Below, one piece after another: positions 35,143-50,452 of a DNA stretch of 64,000 bases. The notes beneath the pieces are model-generated. The model saw only the letters and a program-made list of their open reading frames with translations, did no database searches and was not told where the DNA came from. The position numbers were made by a program, and so were the translations under genes. This DNA is from Heterobasidion occidentale (Eukaryota; Basidiomycota; Agaricomycetes; Russulales; Bondarzewiaceae). The stretch covers positions 496,001 through 560,000 of the forward strand of contig JBCAQO010000013.1 of assembly GCA_039111635.1 (NCBI GenBank). Direction: 5' to 3'. Numbering within the stretch: the first letter of the stretch is position 1; each line of letters starts with the position of its first letter.

Positions 35143-36398
35143 ATGTTCTCAGCTTCCCTTCGAGCGATGAGCTATACTTCGCAAATGTGGTTGATTACGG
35201 GTACGTCTTTGAACCCATTGTGTCGAAAGTGTCATTATCAATCTCCATGGCGTTCACGCCACCCAGGTGCATCGTCAGGACTTGGCCTCGCCTTGACTAA
35301 ACGTGTCCTTGCGCGCGGCGACCGCGTCATAGCCGCGGTGCGGACACCCTCCAAGCTATCCAATGTCTTCTCCGACGATGAGAGCTCACGCGTGAACGTT
35401 CTCGAAATGGACGTGACCGAGCCGTATTCTCAAATCAAAGGGAAGATTGACAGCGCGGTGAAGAAGTGGGGTCCCGTCGACGTCCTCGTGAACAACGCTG
35501 GGCTTGGAATCATGGCCCTCACTGAAGAGGGAGGGTGGGTCCCACCCGAAATGGATCCGTCCGAAACTTAGATGCTGATGACAGCGACGACGACCGCTAT
35601 GATGTGCAGGTGCGAAACGATGATGCAACAGATGCAAACAAACTTTTTCGGTGTCTTGAATGTTACGAACGCTGTACTTCCATATCTGCGGGAGCGCATG
35701 CGCGGCACGATCGTCATTATTGGCAGCCGTTCTGCTTGGCGGAACGAATTTGCTGTAAGTATCTCTTTATTGGGGGCACATCATGTCACTGAACCAAATT
35801 TTCTGATTGCGTTCCAGGGTGTCGGTAAGTCTGCTTGACACAGTCAGACTTCGTCTAAACTAACCGACTGACCGTTTCTAGGACTTTATTCGGCGTCAAA
35901 AGCGGCTGTTCACTGTATATCTTTACCTACTTTACACTGGTTCCTCGACGCTGAACCAATCTTTTTCAAACAGCATACGGAGAGACCCTAGCGGCCGAAT
36001 TGCAGCCCTTCAACATCCGCGTGCTGATAGTCGCTCCAGGCTCTTTCAAAACGCCAGGCATCTACCCGCCGTCTATCGTTGGCGATCCACTACCCGGCTA
36101 CGAGCGCCTCCGAGCGGACACGGAGAAGAGACTGACGACGCTCGTGACAAGACCGAACCAGGGGGATCCCATGAGGGGTATGGATGTGGTTGTCGACGTC
36201 GTGAAAGGCGAAGGACGGGTAAACAATGTGAAGAAGGATCAGGTCCAAGGAGAGGAAGGGCCAGCAGAGTGGCCACTGTGGTTGTTCCTCGGCGAGGACG
36301 CAATGAGCGATGTCAGAGCTAAGATCGGGAGGATTGCGAAGGCTTTGGACGTGTGGGAGTCAGTTGGATCCAATCTTGGGTTTCTTGAAAAGAACTGA
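35143..36398 (+). CDS. Short-chain dehydrogenase/reductase (classical SDR)
   Basis: NAD(P)-dependent oxidoreductase of unknown substrate. Rossmann motif MWLITGASSGLGLALTKRVL (joined over the first intron), RVNVLEMDVTEPYSQI, NNAG motif in VDVLVNNAGLGIMAL, TNFFGVLNVTNAVLPYLRER, the Ser in GTIVIIGSRSAWRNEFAG, and the catalytic YSASKAAVH (Tyr-x3-Lys). Then AAELQPFNIRVLIVAPGSFK. The C-terminus ends SNLGFLEKN, stop 36396-36398. An in-frame stop at 35569-35571 is removed by a 75-nt intron (35535-35609), giving EEGGCETMMQQMQTNFFG. Either the ATG at 35143 or the one at 35167 (MSYTSQMWLITG) could start it; the first is 5'-most. Confidence 0.88.
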
Positions 36399-36537
36399 AC
36401 CATTTGTGGCTTTGTTTGGCTCATTATTCTCAATGCTCAGAATATTTACGTAATAAATATAAAGTACATTCCATGCTCCTGCGTGGGAATGTCAGCATGT
36501 TCAATATCCCGATCGAAACAGCAAAGGCATCGTCGGA

Positions 36538-39500
36538 ATGGTTTCGAGTGACGACGAACCCTCATCCCAAGAACACTTTGTTCCTCAGCCAAACGACCAG
36601 GAGCTCCTCTGGACGGTCCTTGCCATCACTGACGAGTGGAATGGTAAATATAAGGTCAAGTGGGCTGGGACCGATCCCAAAACAGGGAGACCGTGGCCGC
36701 AGGACTGGATTCCACGCGGAGACTGCACGGACGACTTGGTGGCGGAATGGAAAAAAAAGAAAGCGGTAAAGCAGCGTATGTTTCCAATAGTGCATTCCTT
36801 GATTTGTTCCGCTGACGATTCGATTTTTGAACTGACAGGAAAGAAGTCGGGCGCAGGCAAGGCTTCAGGAGTGAGCAAGTCAAAGTCTCGCTCCGTGCGC
36901 GCGTCCAGATCAACATCAGCCTCAGCCAGTGCCAATGCACCGCGTCGACAGTCGCTTCGATCGGGTGCCACCCACTCTCCTGAACCGAACGCTCGCGCCA
37001 GCTCGTCGTCGACGCGCTTGGACCACGATCAAGTGCTGCCGAAGACGACCAAACGGAGGCGCACTTCCACGATCGCCCTTTTGAACGATACCGGCCCTCC
37101 GAATAAAAAACAACGGGTTGCAACTGTTGAACTCTTCTCAGAGCAGGATACAGATGAGGCTGAGATAGAGGTCGGGGACGGGCCTCTACCAGGTCCGTCA
37201 CGCCCTAAGCTCAAGCTGCCCCTCCTGGTATCCGACGATGACACCGAAGAGGATATTCCTAGTGTGAAGGGAAAGGGCCGGACTCAGGGTGCGTATATTA
37301 CCTTTGCTTCTTCACATCTGCAGGTCACATTAAACGCGTTCGATGAACATTTCTAGAATCATGAAATTCGGGCCTCCCCGCAAATCCTTGGGGCGCAACT
37401 CCAACAAAGCAGGAAAACGACCCGATAAGCCCTTCGACGCTCCGCCTACCAATGGCCGTTCAAAGCCCTTCCCAACATCTCCCCATCACCATCCGCCGTT
37501 GACTCAGTCTCAGATCGTGTCTTTACGTGAGGAAGAGGAGGAGGAATCACAAGTCCTGTCATATCCTGATCCCATAGAGCAGTTGCTACAACCGCCAGCG
37601 AAGGACCCAGAAATGGAAGATGACAGCTTCCCTGCCGAGCCGGCCCTCCCATCGAGGCCACTCTCCTCAACGTCCCTCGTGGCAGAGGAGGAGGAAGAAA
37701 GCCAGCCGATTGACCTCGATCCAATCACCCATCACGACGAGGAACCGCATTCTCTCTCCGATTCTGACGATCTCCCACAACAACAGGGACCAACTGCGCA
37801 ACGACCGACGGCCTCACTGGTGGCCATCGATGACGGCAGCCCAACACATGACCGGCGTTCCTCCCGGGTGCACAAGACCCCCATCTTCAAAAAACCGCAA
37901 AAACCGCTCCGGCCTATCCCACAGATCTCGCCCTCGGTATTCGCGTCTCTCCCACGAACCCAAGACGACGGCCCGCCGAGCTCGATCGAGCAGTTCAGCT
38001 CGCCGGTCAAGCCACCCGCGCTTGAATCGAGCCTGCGCGAGTGGGGAGGGTCCAGCTCGAACAGGGCCGCGGATTCTTCAAAGGGTAGGGGACGGCTGCC
38101 TGCTTCGCGAGGACAGGGATCTTCGAATCTTCAAGCCAAAGACAAAAGACCGGCGAATACGGGGCTCAGAGCGAAGATGGACTGGACGGAATTCGCGCGG
38201 AAGCCCGCTGCGCTCACGTTCTTTCCCTTCTCTAAGGCTCTCGGAAAGGTCAAGGACAAGGCGGAGTCCAAGGAAGCAAACGCAAAGCTGGATAATGCTT
38301 TGAGGGCTTTGTTAAGTAACACCCAGAGCCAGAATGCGCCAATGATGCCCGAGGTGGAATCTCCGGAGATGGAGCCGTCCATACAGACTAGCTTCCCACA
38401 AGAGTCGGACGACGTCGTGCGGGAGATGGAAGACAAGTATGTGGACCTGAGTGGAGGCGTAGAAGACCAAGAAGAAGCCGGGGTTGAGGACGAAATTGAT
38501 GTGGAGAGATCGTTGTATGATGATGCGCCACCGGCGAACAAGGTAAAAATCTGGCTATCACTGTCCGATTCATTTCAAATCAACCTAAAGCACTCACTTT
38601 TAGAACATACCTCAAGAAGAGATCCTTCCTGGGACCGCCTCGTCCAAGCTCGTCTCTGACGAAAGTCAGAGCCAAAGCCAAGGCGACTCTGCCCACATCG
38701 AACCGACCCAGGCTCGACTCGACGCCGCACTCAGTGTCCTGCACCAAAAGTCTGAGGAGCTCACACGCGTCGAACACGAGACCGCCGACCTGCGAGAGCG
38801 GTATGCAGAAGCCGTCGCCCTCGCACAGTCTGAGCAAGCGAAGCGGCACATCCTGGAGGCACAGCTGCAGCAAGAACGCGAAGCGCGTTCGTCCATCGCG
38901 GTTCAGACGGACGTTGTTCCCGCACCGGTCTCAGACAGTGATAAGCGGCTTCCGGAGGTCGAGGCTCTCCTGGCGAGCGAACGTGCTTCATGGGCCACCG
39001 AACGCGCCGCCTGGAACACAGAGCGGTCATCGGTGCAGTCAGAGTTGTCCACCCTCCAGGCGTCTCACGCGGCCGCGCAACGCGATGTGGATTTCTTTCG
39101 CGAGCAGTACCGATCCGCATCGACGTATGCGAGCACCGTGCGTACGGAGAACGACGAGCTCGTGGAGCGCACGAAGATCGCTGAGTCGCAAGCGTCAACC
39201 GGTGTGAAGATGGTCCGCGCGACGTACGAGTCGCGAGTGAAGAAGCTCGAAGTTGAGCTGCGCAGGTTCAAGGCGCTCGTGGAGCTTTTGAAGGAGAAGG
39301 ACCGGAGGACGAATGATGAGGTTCGCTGGCGGGCGGCCATGGAGCCTGAGCTGAGGAAAGAAAATCAGCGACTGCGCGCGGCTCTGGAGGAGCGCGAAGC
39401 GGAGGTGGATGAGTTGTCCGATGAGCTTCTTGCCTCGGAAAAGCAGAATAAGAGGCTGGAGAGAAAGATTGAGAGGGTAGAGGGGAAGAACAAGCTATTG

Positions 39501-39941
39501 GTTGCAGCATCTGATCCGAAGGGCAAGGGCAAGGCAGTAGCGGCAATGGTGGTCAATGATGGTAGCGACGACGATGACGACGATTATGCGCCGAGCCGAC
39601 ACAACACCCCATCTTCTGACGAGGAGAGCTCCAGTGAACACAGCAGCGTACACTCAACAAGAGAGGTTTCGCCAGTATTGGCCGAAGACACCGATCCAGA
39701 GGAGCCTGCGCGGCGCCACTCCGGCGCCGCGAATACGAGGATCTCTGAAAGAGTTTCCCCACCAGTGCAAAGCGAGAAGCACGACATGGCATTTCTCTGT
39801 AGATGGCAGCAGGACGGCGCACAGAGCTGCCAAGTCGTGGTCAATGATAGACAGGTGCGTAGTTCTCGCCTGATGGCCAAAATACCCGCGTTGATCATCT
39901 GTCAACAGGAGTTGTATGATCATGTATTCATCAGCATGTAG
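36538..39941 (+). CDS. Chromodomain protein with long coiled coil and possible C-terminal zinc finger
   Basis: Likely nuclear, chromatin-bound; partner and role unknown. The ATG at 36538 gives MVSSDDEPSSQEHFVPQPND. A chromodomain-like segment follows at about residues 22-75: LWTVLAITDEWNGKYKVKWA, GTDPKTGRPWPQDWIP, LVAEWKKKK. A long disordered Ser/Pro/Arg-rich region with acidic patches follows. Around 38700-39500 there is an extended coiled coil (for example LRERYAEAVALAQSEQAKRH, ENQRLRAALEEREAEVDELS). After KGKGKAVAAMVVNDGSDDDD the tail reads MAFLCRWQQDGAQSCQVVV then NDRQELYDHVFISM, stop 39939-39941. This tail resembles a Cys/Cys/His/His finger whose last His is absent. Introns were joined with GCGTATAT-type donors by frame. 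No counterpart with a known function was recognised. Confidence 0.75.
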
Positions 39942-40884
39942 TATCTAATTGACTTTATCGTGGAGATGTGTGCAATTTGTGCGTATGTTGAGGGCTTTGC
40001 GTGGGCGCGAAAATAACTCATTCATTGTGTGAAAAGCTATTGCTCGTGTCGTCTTTTGATCCATTGATTCTGTGGTTGTAGGATCTCTGCAAGGGCCATA
40101 TCGTTATTTATCATCATAATCTTGGTGAGAGCTTGGTATCATAGATTTCTGATCAGGTGTACTGTTACACGAACCAAAGACTCAGTAATACTTCAGATGG
40201 TGCGTACCCCAGATCACTGCATTGATTTCGCAGCACACGATTCGCCGACGCCGTCCACGTCGCACATACTAATGAAGTCCGCGACCGAGTCGGAGGTCCT
40301 CTAGAGCTAATAGTAACCTATACGTAACCAAAGACAGCTGCATCGCATCAAGCTGTGCATTGGTCTTGCGATCGTATGTCAAGAGGCACTCAATGTACGC
40401 AGGGTTTATTGAAGATCTCAGCTTCAAACCTTTCCCACCATCAACAGACTCCGAATATGAGCGTTCGCTCCTGATTTGTGCGGAGGACCCACAACAACAT
40501 GCCATCATCAAACCAAACTCACGATGAAGGACTCATATTCGTTTTACGGAGCTGACCATATAATCCGTCTCAACGTCTTAGGCACTTCAAGCCCGGCTTA
40601 TCGACAATGATGCGGCATACCCTAGTATGTATATCAAGGCACTACTTACTTACAGCAGTTGCAAACAGGATGAAATCTATCGTTATGTCAGCAACGGAGG
40701 ACTTTGTTTCCATCAATGAAACACCTCTGCCTTAGCGCCGAATCAACAGGAAGATCAAGCATCGTATATATACGATGGACACGATGGTGCACGGCATTCG
40801 TAGATACCTGATAGCCTCTTCCAACTTGAACCTGCCTCGAACCTGCTCTAAATCTTCCTCTTCTGATTATCTCTTCACATCGAT
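39942..40884. other. Intergenic region with palindromic TATA motif
   Basis: No gene seen. Contains the palindrome at 40760-40777 near the next gene. Confidence 0.5.
40760..40777. promoter_or_regulatory. 18-bp perfect palindrome with TATATA core, probable TATA region of the SDR gene
   Basis: CATCGTATATATACGATG is self-complementary and lies about 110 nt upstream of the ATG at 40885. Confidence 0.5.
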
Positions 40885-42289
40885 ATGTCCTCCTCAACTC
40901 TAGGTGTCGCATTGGTCACGGGCGCTGCTCGTGGGATCGGCCGTGAGATCGCGCTGCGGCTGGCGACGGACGGCTTCGACGTGGCAGTGAACGACCTCAA
41001 CGTGTCCAGCGCGAAGGATATTGAGGAGGTCAAGAAAGAGATCGAGGCGAAGGGCCGGCGATCGCATATCGTGTACGCCGATGTCTCGAACGAGCCGGAG
41101 GTCGAGGCGATGGTGAAGAGCGTTGTGGATACCCTCGGGGGCTTGGACGTCGTGAGTACTTGATGCATCTGTGGGCGCCTCCCTGCTGATCGCACGCGAT
41201 CTGTGCAGCTGGTCGCCAATGCTGGTATCACCTACGTCAAATCACTCCTCGAAAGTATGTTGTCAATTCGCGTCCGCCTCGGAAATTCAATTGACATTAC
41301 GCATTGTAGCGACGGTCGAGGACTTCGACCGTGTTATGCGTATCAATGCCCGGAGTGTGTTCCTGTGCTACAAGCACGGTGCAAAGCAAATGATCGCGCA
41401 AGGTCGTGGCGGCCGTCTGATTGGTGAGCATCGATCTCGACTCGACATACTGACCTGCATCGCTGACCGTCATCCCCATATCTCCGTAGGTGCTTCTTCC
41501 GGTGCTGGAAAGAAGGGTGGGTTTCGAGCCTGCGTATATAACAGTCGCCATATAACCGAGTTTATTTCAGCCATGCCATTGGTCGATGCCTACTCAGCCA
41601 GCAAATTCGCTGTCCGTGGCTTGACGCAGAGCGCAGGTAATGATTCATCCAGCATTCGCGTCGGTATCACCTGGCTAATATTTTCACTTGAAAACTCAGC
41701 TGCCGAACTTGGAAGATTCGGAATCACTGTCAATGCATACGCCCCAGGGGCTATCATGACCCCGATGCGTAAGGATCTCGCGTGCAAAAATTCCCAGCAC
41801 TTTCATGCTGACTAGGCCACTGTTCCTACACGCTGCAGTGAAAGCGACGGCGGAAGACATGAACTCCGTGCGTGAGAGGTTGACAGGACAGTCTGCGGAT
41901 ACGCTCAACGATGTAAGCATCGATCTCCAAGTATCTTCCGTTCGCAGGAGTCTGGCGTGCTGACCGCTCTACCGAATTTCCTCGACTCGACCCGAATCAC
42001 GTAGATGGGCACCGCGCCTCCTGTCGCGCGCCTCGGCACGCCAACAGACGTCGCCCACCTCGTCTCTTACCTGGCCTCGAAGGGCGCCAGCTTCGTCCAC
42101 GGTTCGTGTCTTTACTTATCGATCGTCAGAGTAAATTTGTGGATGACTGGCTGATTCTCGTCTGTGTCCAATCTCATCAGGTCAAACTGTACGTAGATTC
42201 TTCTTTTCCTTTCTCTGTGTGAGACATGTCTAATAGACTTTTACCGCGCCACAGATCCTCGTGGATGGAGGCCTCAACTTCGACTGATT
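40885..42289 (+). CDS. Short-chain dehydrogenase, diacetyl/acetoin-reductase-like
   Basis: NAD(P)H-dependent classical SDR; the nearest well-known relatives reduce diacetyl or acetoin, but the substrate is not fixed by sequence. MSSSTLGVALVTGAARGIGR (cofactor loop), VAVNDLNVSSAKDI, LVANAGITYVKSLLE (NAG motif), FDRVMRINARSVFLCYKHGA, the Ser in IGASSGAGKKG, YSASKFAVRGLTQSA (Tyr-x3-Lys), AAELGRFGITVNAYAPGAIM and the C-terminal ILVDGGLNFD, stop 42287-42289. About nine exons for roughly 260 aa. An 8-nt microexon (42181-42188) completes VHGQT before ILVDGG. All frames join. Confidence 0.9.
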
Positions 42290-43244
42290 GAATTTCTTTG
42301 CGAAGTTAAATGCTTATCTATTTGTGGAACAGGACATCATGGAGGTCGTAGTTGTATTGTAGAATTGTGACATCTCTTCTATTTCATCGATTTTGGACGC
42401 TATCTACCTTGCCAATCGGACTGATTTGATACGTCCACTCCACTGCGAAGGCTGTCCTTGGCTCTTCAGATTCAATGAACCTTAACCCTGCCTAGGGGTT
42501 ACGAAGAACTGGTCGGCGGATCCTCGGACGAGACCAGACGAGACCCAGAATCTGCCAGGAATCTACGCAAACCAAAAACAAACGGCGCCGGATGTGCGCC
42601 GCTATATGCAACCCTGCAAGATGCTCAAATGCAAGCAGCCCGCTGACCACTGCACTGCATGCCCGTGGGGCCCCAGGTTCCAATGACGGACTGCGCACGA
42701 AAAACACGGGCTATGGGTTGACAGCGTCGAGCGATATTATATCAAACCTGTGTGGTCAGGTGAGGCTCTCGGAGTCGCTAGCCCCTGCGACAGCATCCAC
42801 ACCGATCTAGCAAAATGACAAACGGAGTTGACTCGGACCTCTTCCGCGGGCCGTCGCCCAGCGACAGTAGGATAAGAGACCAAGAGTCATCGACGGAATT
42901 CGAATGGATCCGTGCAACGTCGGAGCCGCGCTCATTCACACAGGAATGCCAGAGAGAAGGGCGTGCGTGTATAGCGTGTAATTTATGAGCATCACACCAC
43001 GCGTCTAGGAACGGGTAAGAAAACAACAAACTCGATTGAGCTAAGTGAAGCCAATACAGGATGAGACAAAAGTAGTGGGAAGAAGGAAAATGAGGAGCTT
43101 CGTGGAGAGACGCATTACTGCTCGCGTGAAAACATTATGAACATATTTGACAAATCGAAGAGAGGCCCGGTATATGCACCATCATCTAACAGACTAGACA
43201 GGAAAGGCGTAGAATAACGTAACGTCGTCGTCGAACGTGTGGCT
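42290..43244. other. Convergent intergenic region
   Basis: 3' flanks of the SDR and the membrane-protein gene. The ORF at 42778-43029 (minus) has no support. Nothing else seen. Confidence 0.5.
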
Positions 43245-44185
43245 CTAAGCCTCCGTCTCAATTTGCTGTTTTTCGGGTATGTCTGTCGTGGGCTGGCGCT
43301 GCTCCGTGGTGGCTCGGCGTGCGGCCAAAAACAGCACGACCGCGGCGATCGAAGAGAAGAGGAATGTGAACCATGGCAGTACAGCGACTAGGCGCACTAT
43401 CGACACATCAAACATCGGTCAGCCATAAATCAATCCCCGCGCGCACGCGCGAAAAAGAACGCGTCCCGAGTCAGGCTAAGACCGAAATGCACTCACAGTA
43501 ATGGAGCTTATGGTATATCGACGTGGCCCCTAGCGACTGCTGCGCCGCGCTGACCGCGGCGGGGGGCAACTGCACGCCGTTTATGAACGCGGTGACATTC
43601 GCTGCACGGTTTGCGAAGAAATCCGTGAAGGGGATGACGGTAGCGAATAGCCAGACGCTGCAGAACCCGAGCACAATCGACTGGATGGGCAGCGTCCGCG
43701 TCGCGAGATCTGGTTTTCCCGACACGCTGGCGGCACGCTGGGTGCTGGACCAGAGCGTGAGGAGGAAGAATAGGGTGGAGAGAACCGCGATGAGGGTGCA
43801 GACGGTCGTGAGAACGACGCCGGAATGGTAGACATCTAACCAGGAACAAGGGCAGTTGACAGGACGATGGGAAGGAGGCGGATGCGAGTCCATTTTCAGT
43901 ACCGTGTGGGGAGGCTCTGTGGTGGGAAGAACGCACCGTTAATACCAATGGCGACAGTGATCCCCGCAGGCAGAGCTTTCCTCAGGCTGGACTTGGATTG
44001 GTTGGATCTGTGGGGTGGGATCGTGCAAAGGTAAGTTTAAGCGGACCCGTTGAGTTTTGTTTGACCAATAGGACGTACTTGATCAACCCGTTCAATCCCA
44101 CGGACCCACCGATGGTGCCGAACGCGAACGCCAGAGCCAGAGAAACGAGTCTGGCGAGCTTGAGGGGGACGACGCGTGTGGACAT
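43245..44185 (-). CDS. Four-transmembrane protein of unknown function
   Basis: Small integral membrane protein. The ATG at 44185 gives MSTRVVPLKLARLVSLALAF, a first hydrophobic helix continuing FGTIGGSVGLNGLIKYVLLV. A second segment is VYHSGVVLTTVCTLIAVLST then LFFLLTLW. A third is LPIQSIVLGFCSVWLFATVI. A loop with FFANRAANVTAFINGVQLPP follows, and a fourth helix RLVAVLPWFTFLFSSIAAVV then LFLAARRA. The tail QRQPTTDIPEKQQIETEA ends at 43245. About four exons, roughly 230 aa. The topology recalls MARVEL-like or tetraspan fungal proteins, but I recognise no family motif and assign no function. Confidence 0.7.
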
Positions 44186-47540
<3,355 letters not shown>

Positions 47541-48002
47541 ATAACAGAAGAAGCAGATTATGAATCACATAGAGGACTTGGATATGCAGTACACTACTAC
47601 CCTAATTTATCAATTGCTGGCGTCAGATATTGACCTTTCGTTGAATCGGTGAAGCATCGCGCATTTTCCAAATGATCTGCTTGGACGGGTTGTCGATTGT
47701 GAACGGTGTGACGAAAAACATATGACGTGTGACAGGCGCGTCAGACCTATCAAGTGTGTGCATGAGTGCCACGCCGATACCGTCCACTTCTACACCGCAA
47801 AGTCGAATACTATCTCCAGACAGCCTAGCTCAGCACCGTTCCGGTGAATGACAAACTCCACGAACAACCTACCCTGAAACCAAGTGCTGAAGCTTGAATT
47901 TTCGCCACAGTGTGTTTCTCCCACGCGTGACAGTAAGAGTCTAATCAATTCCGTTCAGAGAGAGGATCTCCGAACTCAAATATGCTCTGAATATCCAGCC
48001 AA
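47541..48002. other. Intergenic region between OYE and ORC5
   Basis: 3' flank of OYE and promoter of ORC5. Nothing specific seen. Confidence 0.5.
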
Positions 48003-49973
48003 ATGGCCAACTACCAGGATCATCTTGAAGATATTGTCCGCGACTTGTCCATCGAGTACCCCGGGAACGAGGTCTTCACGTCCCATCTTACAACCCTTAT
48101 CACAACATACCCCCCGCTTTTTGTGTATGTCCATGATCCAACAACAGCCAATTTCACTTGCTCCCTTGTCGAAACCGCCCTGCAGTCTATCTCCGCATTT
48201 GACCCCTCTGCATTCGACCCAGAGGACGGTGCGCCCCGTCTTGTGTTCGCGCAGGTGAACGCGATCGCGTGCTTCACACCCCGTCTTCTCTATGACACCG
48301 CGTTGAATAGACTTGCGAAGTGGCGCCCGCAGTGGGAGGAAGGGTGTGAGAACTGGCCAGCCGCAGGCGACTCGCTGCGGTATAACGACAGCTTCGACGG
48401 GTTCATGCACGGGCTGCGCGCGCTGAGGACAGAGCTTTTGGCATCAGCAACGAAGGATAATGCTAAACAAAGAACCGGTAAGGGAAAGGCGAAGGCGAGG
48501 TTGCGAACGAAGATGTCAGGATGATCTTAGTCCTGGAGAAGGCCGAGAGATTGAAGAGCAATTTGCCAGAGCTTATAGTGCCTCTGACACGCCTGGCAGA
48601 ATTAGTGAGATCGCCCTCCACTTCTTTTATGACTGTGCTCAAGTCTTCATAGTCTCAAGTCGACATCACGACCATTTTCATTTCTGAAGTCCCATGGGAC
48701 GACATGAAACCCCCTCTCGGAGCCTCATTGGACCCATATCGAATGGTTATCCCGCCTCCTACGAAACAAGGCTCGCTCATTTGACTTTCTGGAGAGTACA
48801 TTGCACTGACATCGATCATTGATTTGAATAGCCACCATCCACCTGCTCAATTCTTACTTCTTAGCTGCTGCTTCCTCTTCCGACAGCGATGCATACAACC
48901 CGTCTCTCGCGCCGCTCTACGCTCATTATGCTCAGCACTCTACAGCGTCTGCTCTCCCTTCACCAACGACCCACACGAGCTGGCCTACATCGCGGCTGCG
49001 CGTTGGCCAGGATTCGTTCAACCAGTTCTAAAAGCGCACGCTCGGAACCTCGCAGCTCTTCGCGAAGACGAGCCTGATGCCGACCTTCCGCTCGAGCCCC
49101 CTAGCGAAGACGCGCGCATGCGCCTCCTGCGCTACTTCACCCCCTCGCTCACTGTGGCCCTGGAAGCACTGTACCCGCGCCTGACGAATGCAAAGGACTG
49201 GGCCAATGCAAATATGCCAGAACCGGGCGCGTTGGATCCCGGAAGATCGGTCCCATCGAGTCCGCGCAAGGACAAGGGGAAGACTCGAGATGGCGCAGGA
49301 GACGTGGCGGCCGAGTTCGATACGGACGTGGCAGTGCAGCTTCTGCCTCGGATGTCCAAGTTCATCTTAGTGGCAGCCTTCCTCGCATCGACGAACCCAC
49401 CAAAATCGGACTTGCGGATGTTCGGCAGGGGCGTGGACGATAGGCGGAAGCGTAAGAAAGGTGGTGGGACGCGTAAGAGCGCAGGAAAGAGCGGACCAGC
49501 AAAGGTGCAACGCTTTGAATCCATGCTATTTTTCATTCGGCTGACACTTCGGTTCTCCGTCTCTTGAAGGTTGCTCAGCGGCTGCTAGGGCCTATGACGT
49601 TTCCTCTAGACCGCCTTTTAGCTATACTCGGTATTCTGCTCGAGGAGTATGATTACGATTCACGTCTACAGGAGCCAGAGTACCTATCAGGCGTACCTGG
49701 TGAGGAGACAGAGCTTGAGCTGGGAAGAGTGCATGTCTATGGAGCGGTCGGTTTCTTTTCCGCAGATCGCCGGTTTCCCTTGTCTGATTCTCTTTGCATC
49801 CCTCCATCTAGGTGGTCGAGCTGTCTACCGCCGCGCTCCTGCATCGAACTTCCCAGCCAGACAAATTGGACGGTCCCCCGACGTTTAAATGTGGTATTTC
49901 TTACGATGTTGCGATGGCTCTTGCGAAAGATCTCTCAGTGCCACTGCTTGACTTGATGTGGGACTCGAGTTGA
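48003..49973 (+). CDS. ORC5: Origin recognition complex subunit 5 (ORC5), one frame break
   Basis: Part of the six-subunit ORC that marks replication origins; nuclear, normally essential. The ATG at 48003 gives MANYQDHLEDIVRDLSIEYP. The nucleotide-binding position reads PLFVYVHDPTTANFTCSLVE, a P-loop lacking the Gly-Lys-Thr core. ALQSISAF and FVLVLEKAERLKSN-like text follows, with VLEKAERLKSNLPELIVPLT joined by a 53-nt intron (48478-48530), then TTIFISEVPWDDMKPPLGAS (Walker-B/sensor region). HELAYIAAARWPGFVQPVLK and the ORC5 C-terminal block VAQRLLGPMTFPLDRLLAIL follow. The end is AMALAKDLSVPLLDLMWDSS, stop 49971-49973. One break at about 48931: PLYAHYA and SALYSVCSPFTNDP are in different frames, explained by GCCTCA written as GCTCA. 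Confidence 0.87.
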
Positions 49974-50452
49974 CTGAGGCTGTCCCTGATTATCTTAATT
50001 TTTTTTTCCACGTATTCGTTCACTGCTTCGACTCGCTTCATCATTGTGAAATGTGCCCAATGTTGTTCAAAGATGCTCGATACTTGGCCACGTGAGAGCC
50101 TGAGCCTGGAAGACGTCAGACCGACAGCATGCCGGTTACGCTGCTCTGCACGCCCACTATCAGGTTATAATAAGATCAATATGACTTCATTTTTCAATCT
50201 GAATCGTATCCTGTTCCATGAGGGGGCCTCGAGGAAAATAGCCAAAAAAGTCGCAGACTTAGTGCCATTTATGAGGGATTTTGGAGCAATATGCCGCAAG
50301 TCGCAGACCGGCAGTCGATTGCTATATCTGATGGCGATCTCCGATGCAAGTACAGCCCGCCTTTTCTCCATCATCTGAGCCTCTCCTGTTTCCATCGTCC
50401 ACTCTCTCCCACATCTCACGTATCGTTTCATTTCCCTATTTTCTCTCTGACG
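49974..50452. other. Intergenic region between ORC5 and profilin
   Basis: Contains a CT-rich stretch near 50370-50450 just before the profilin ATG, typical of strongly expressed fungal promoters. No gene seen. Confidence 0.5.

Noticed and set aside
35569..35571. Premature stop in the first SDR gene
   Set aside because: A 75-nt intron (35535-35609) removes it and restores the conserved TNFFGVLNV frame.
48478..48530. Frameshift in ORC5 near 48519
   Set aside because: A 53-nt GTAAGG..TTAG intron joins both sides in frame. Only the break at 48931 remains unexplained.
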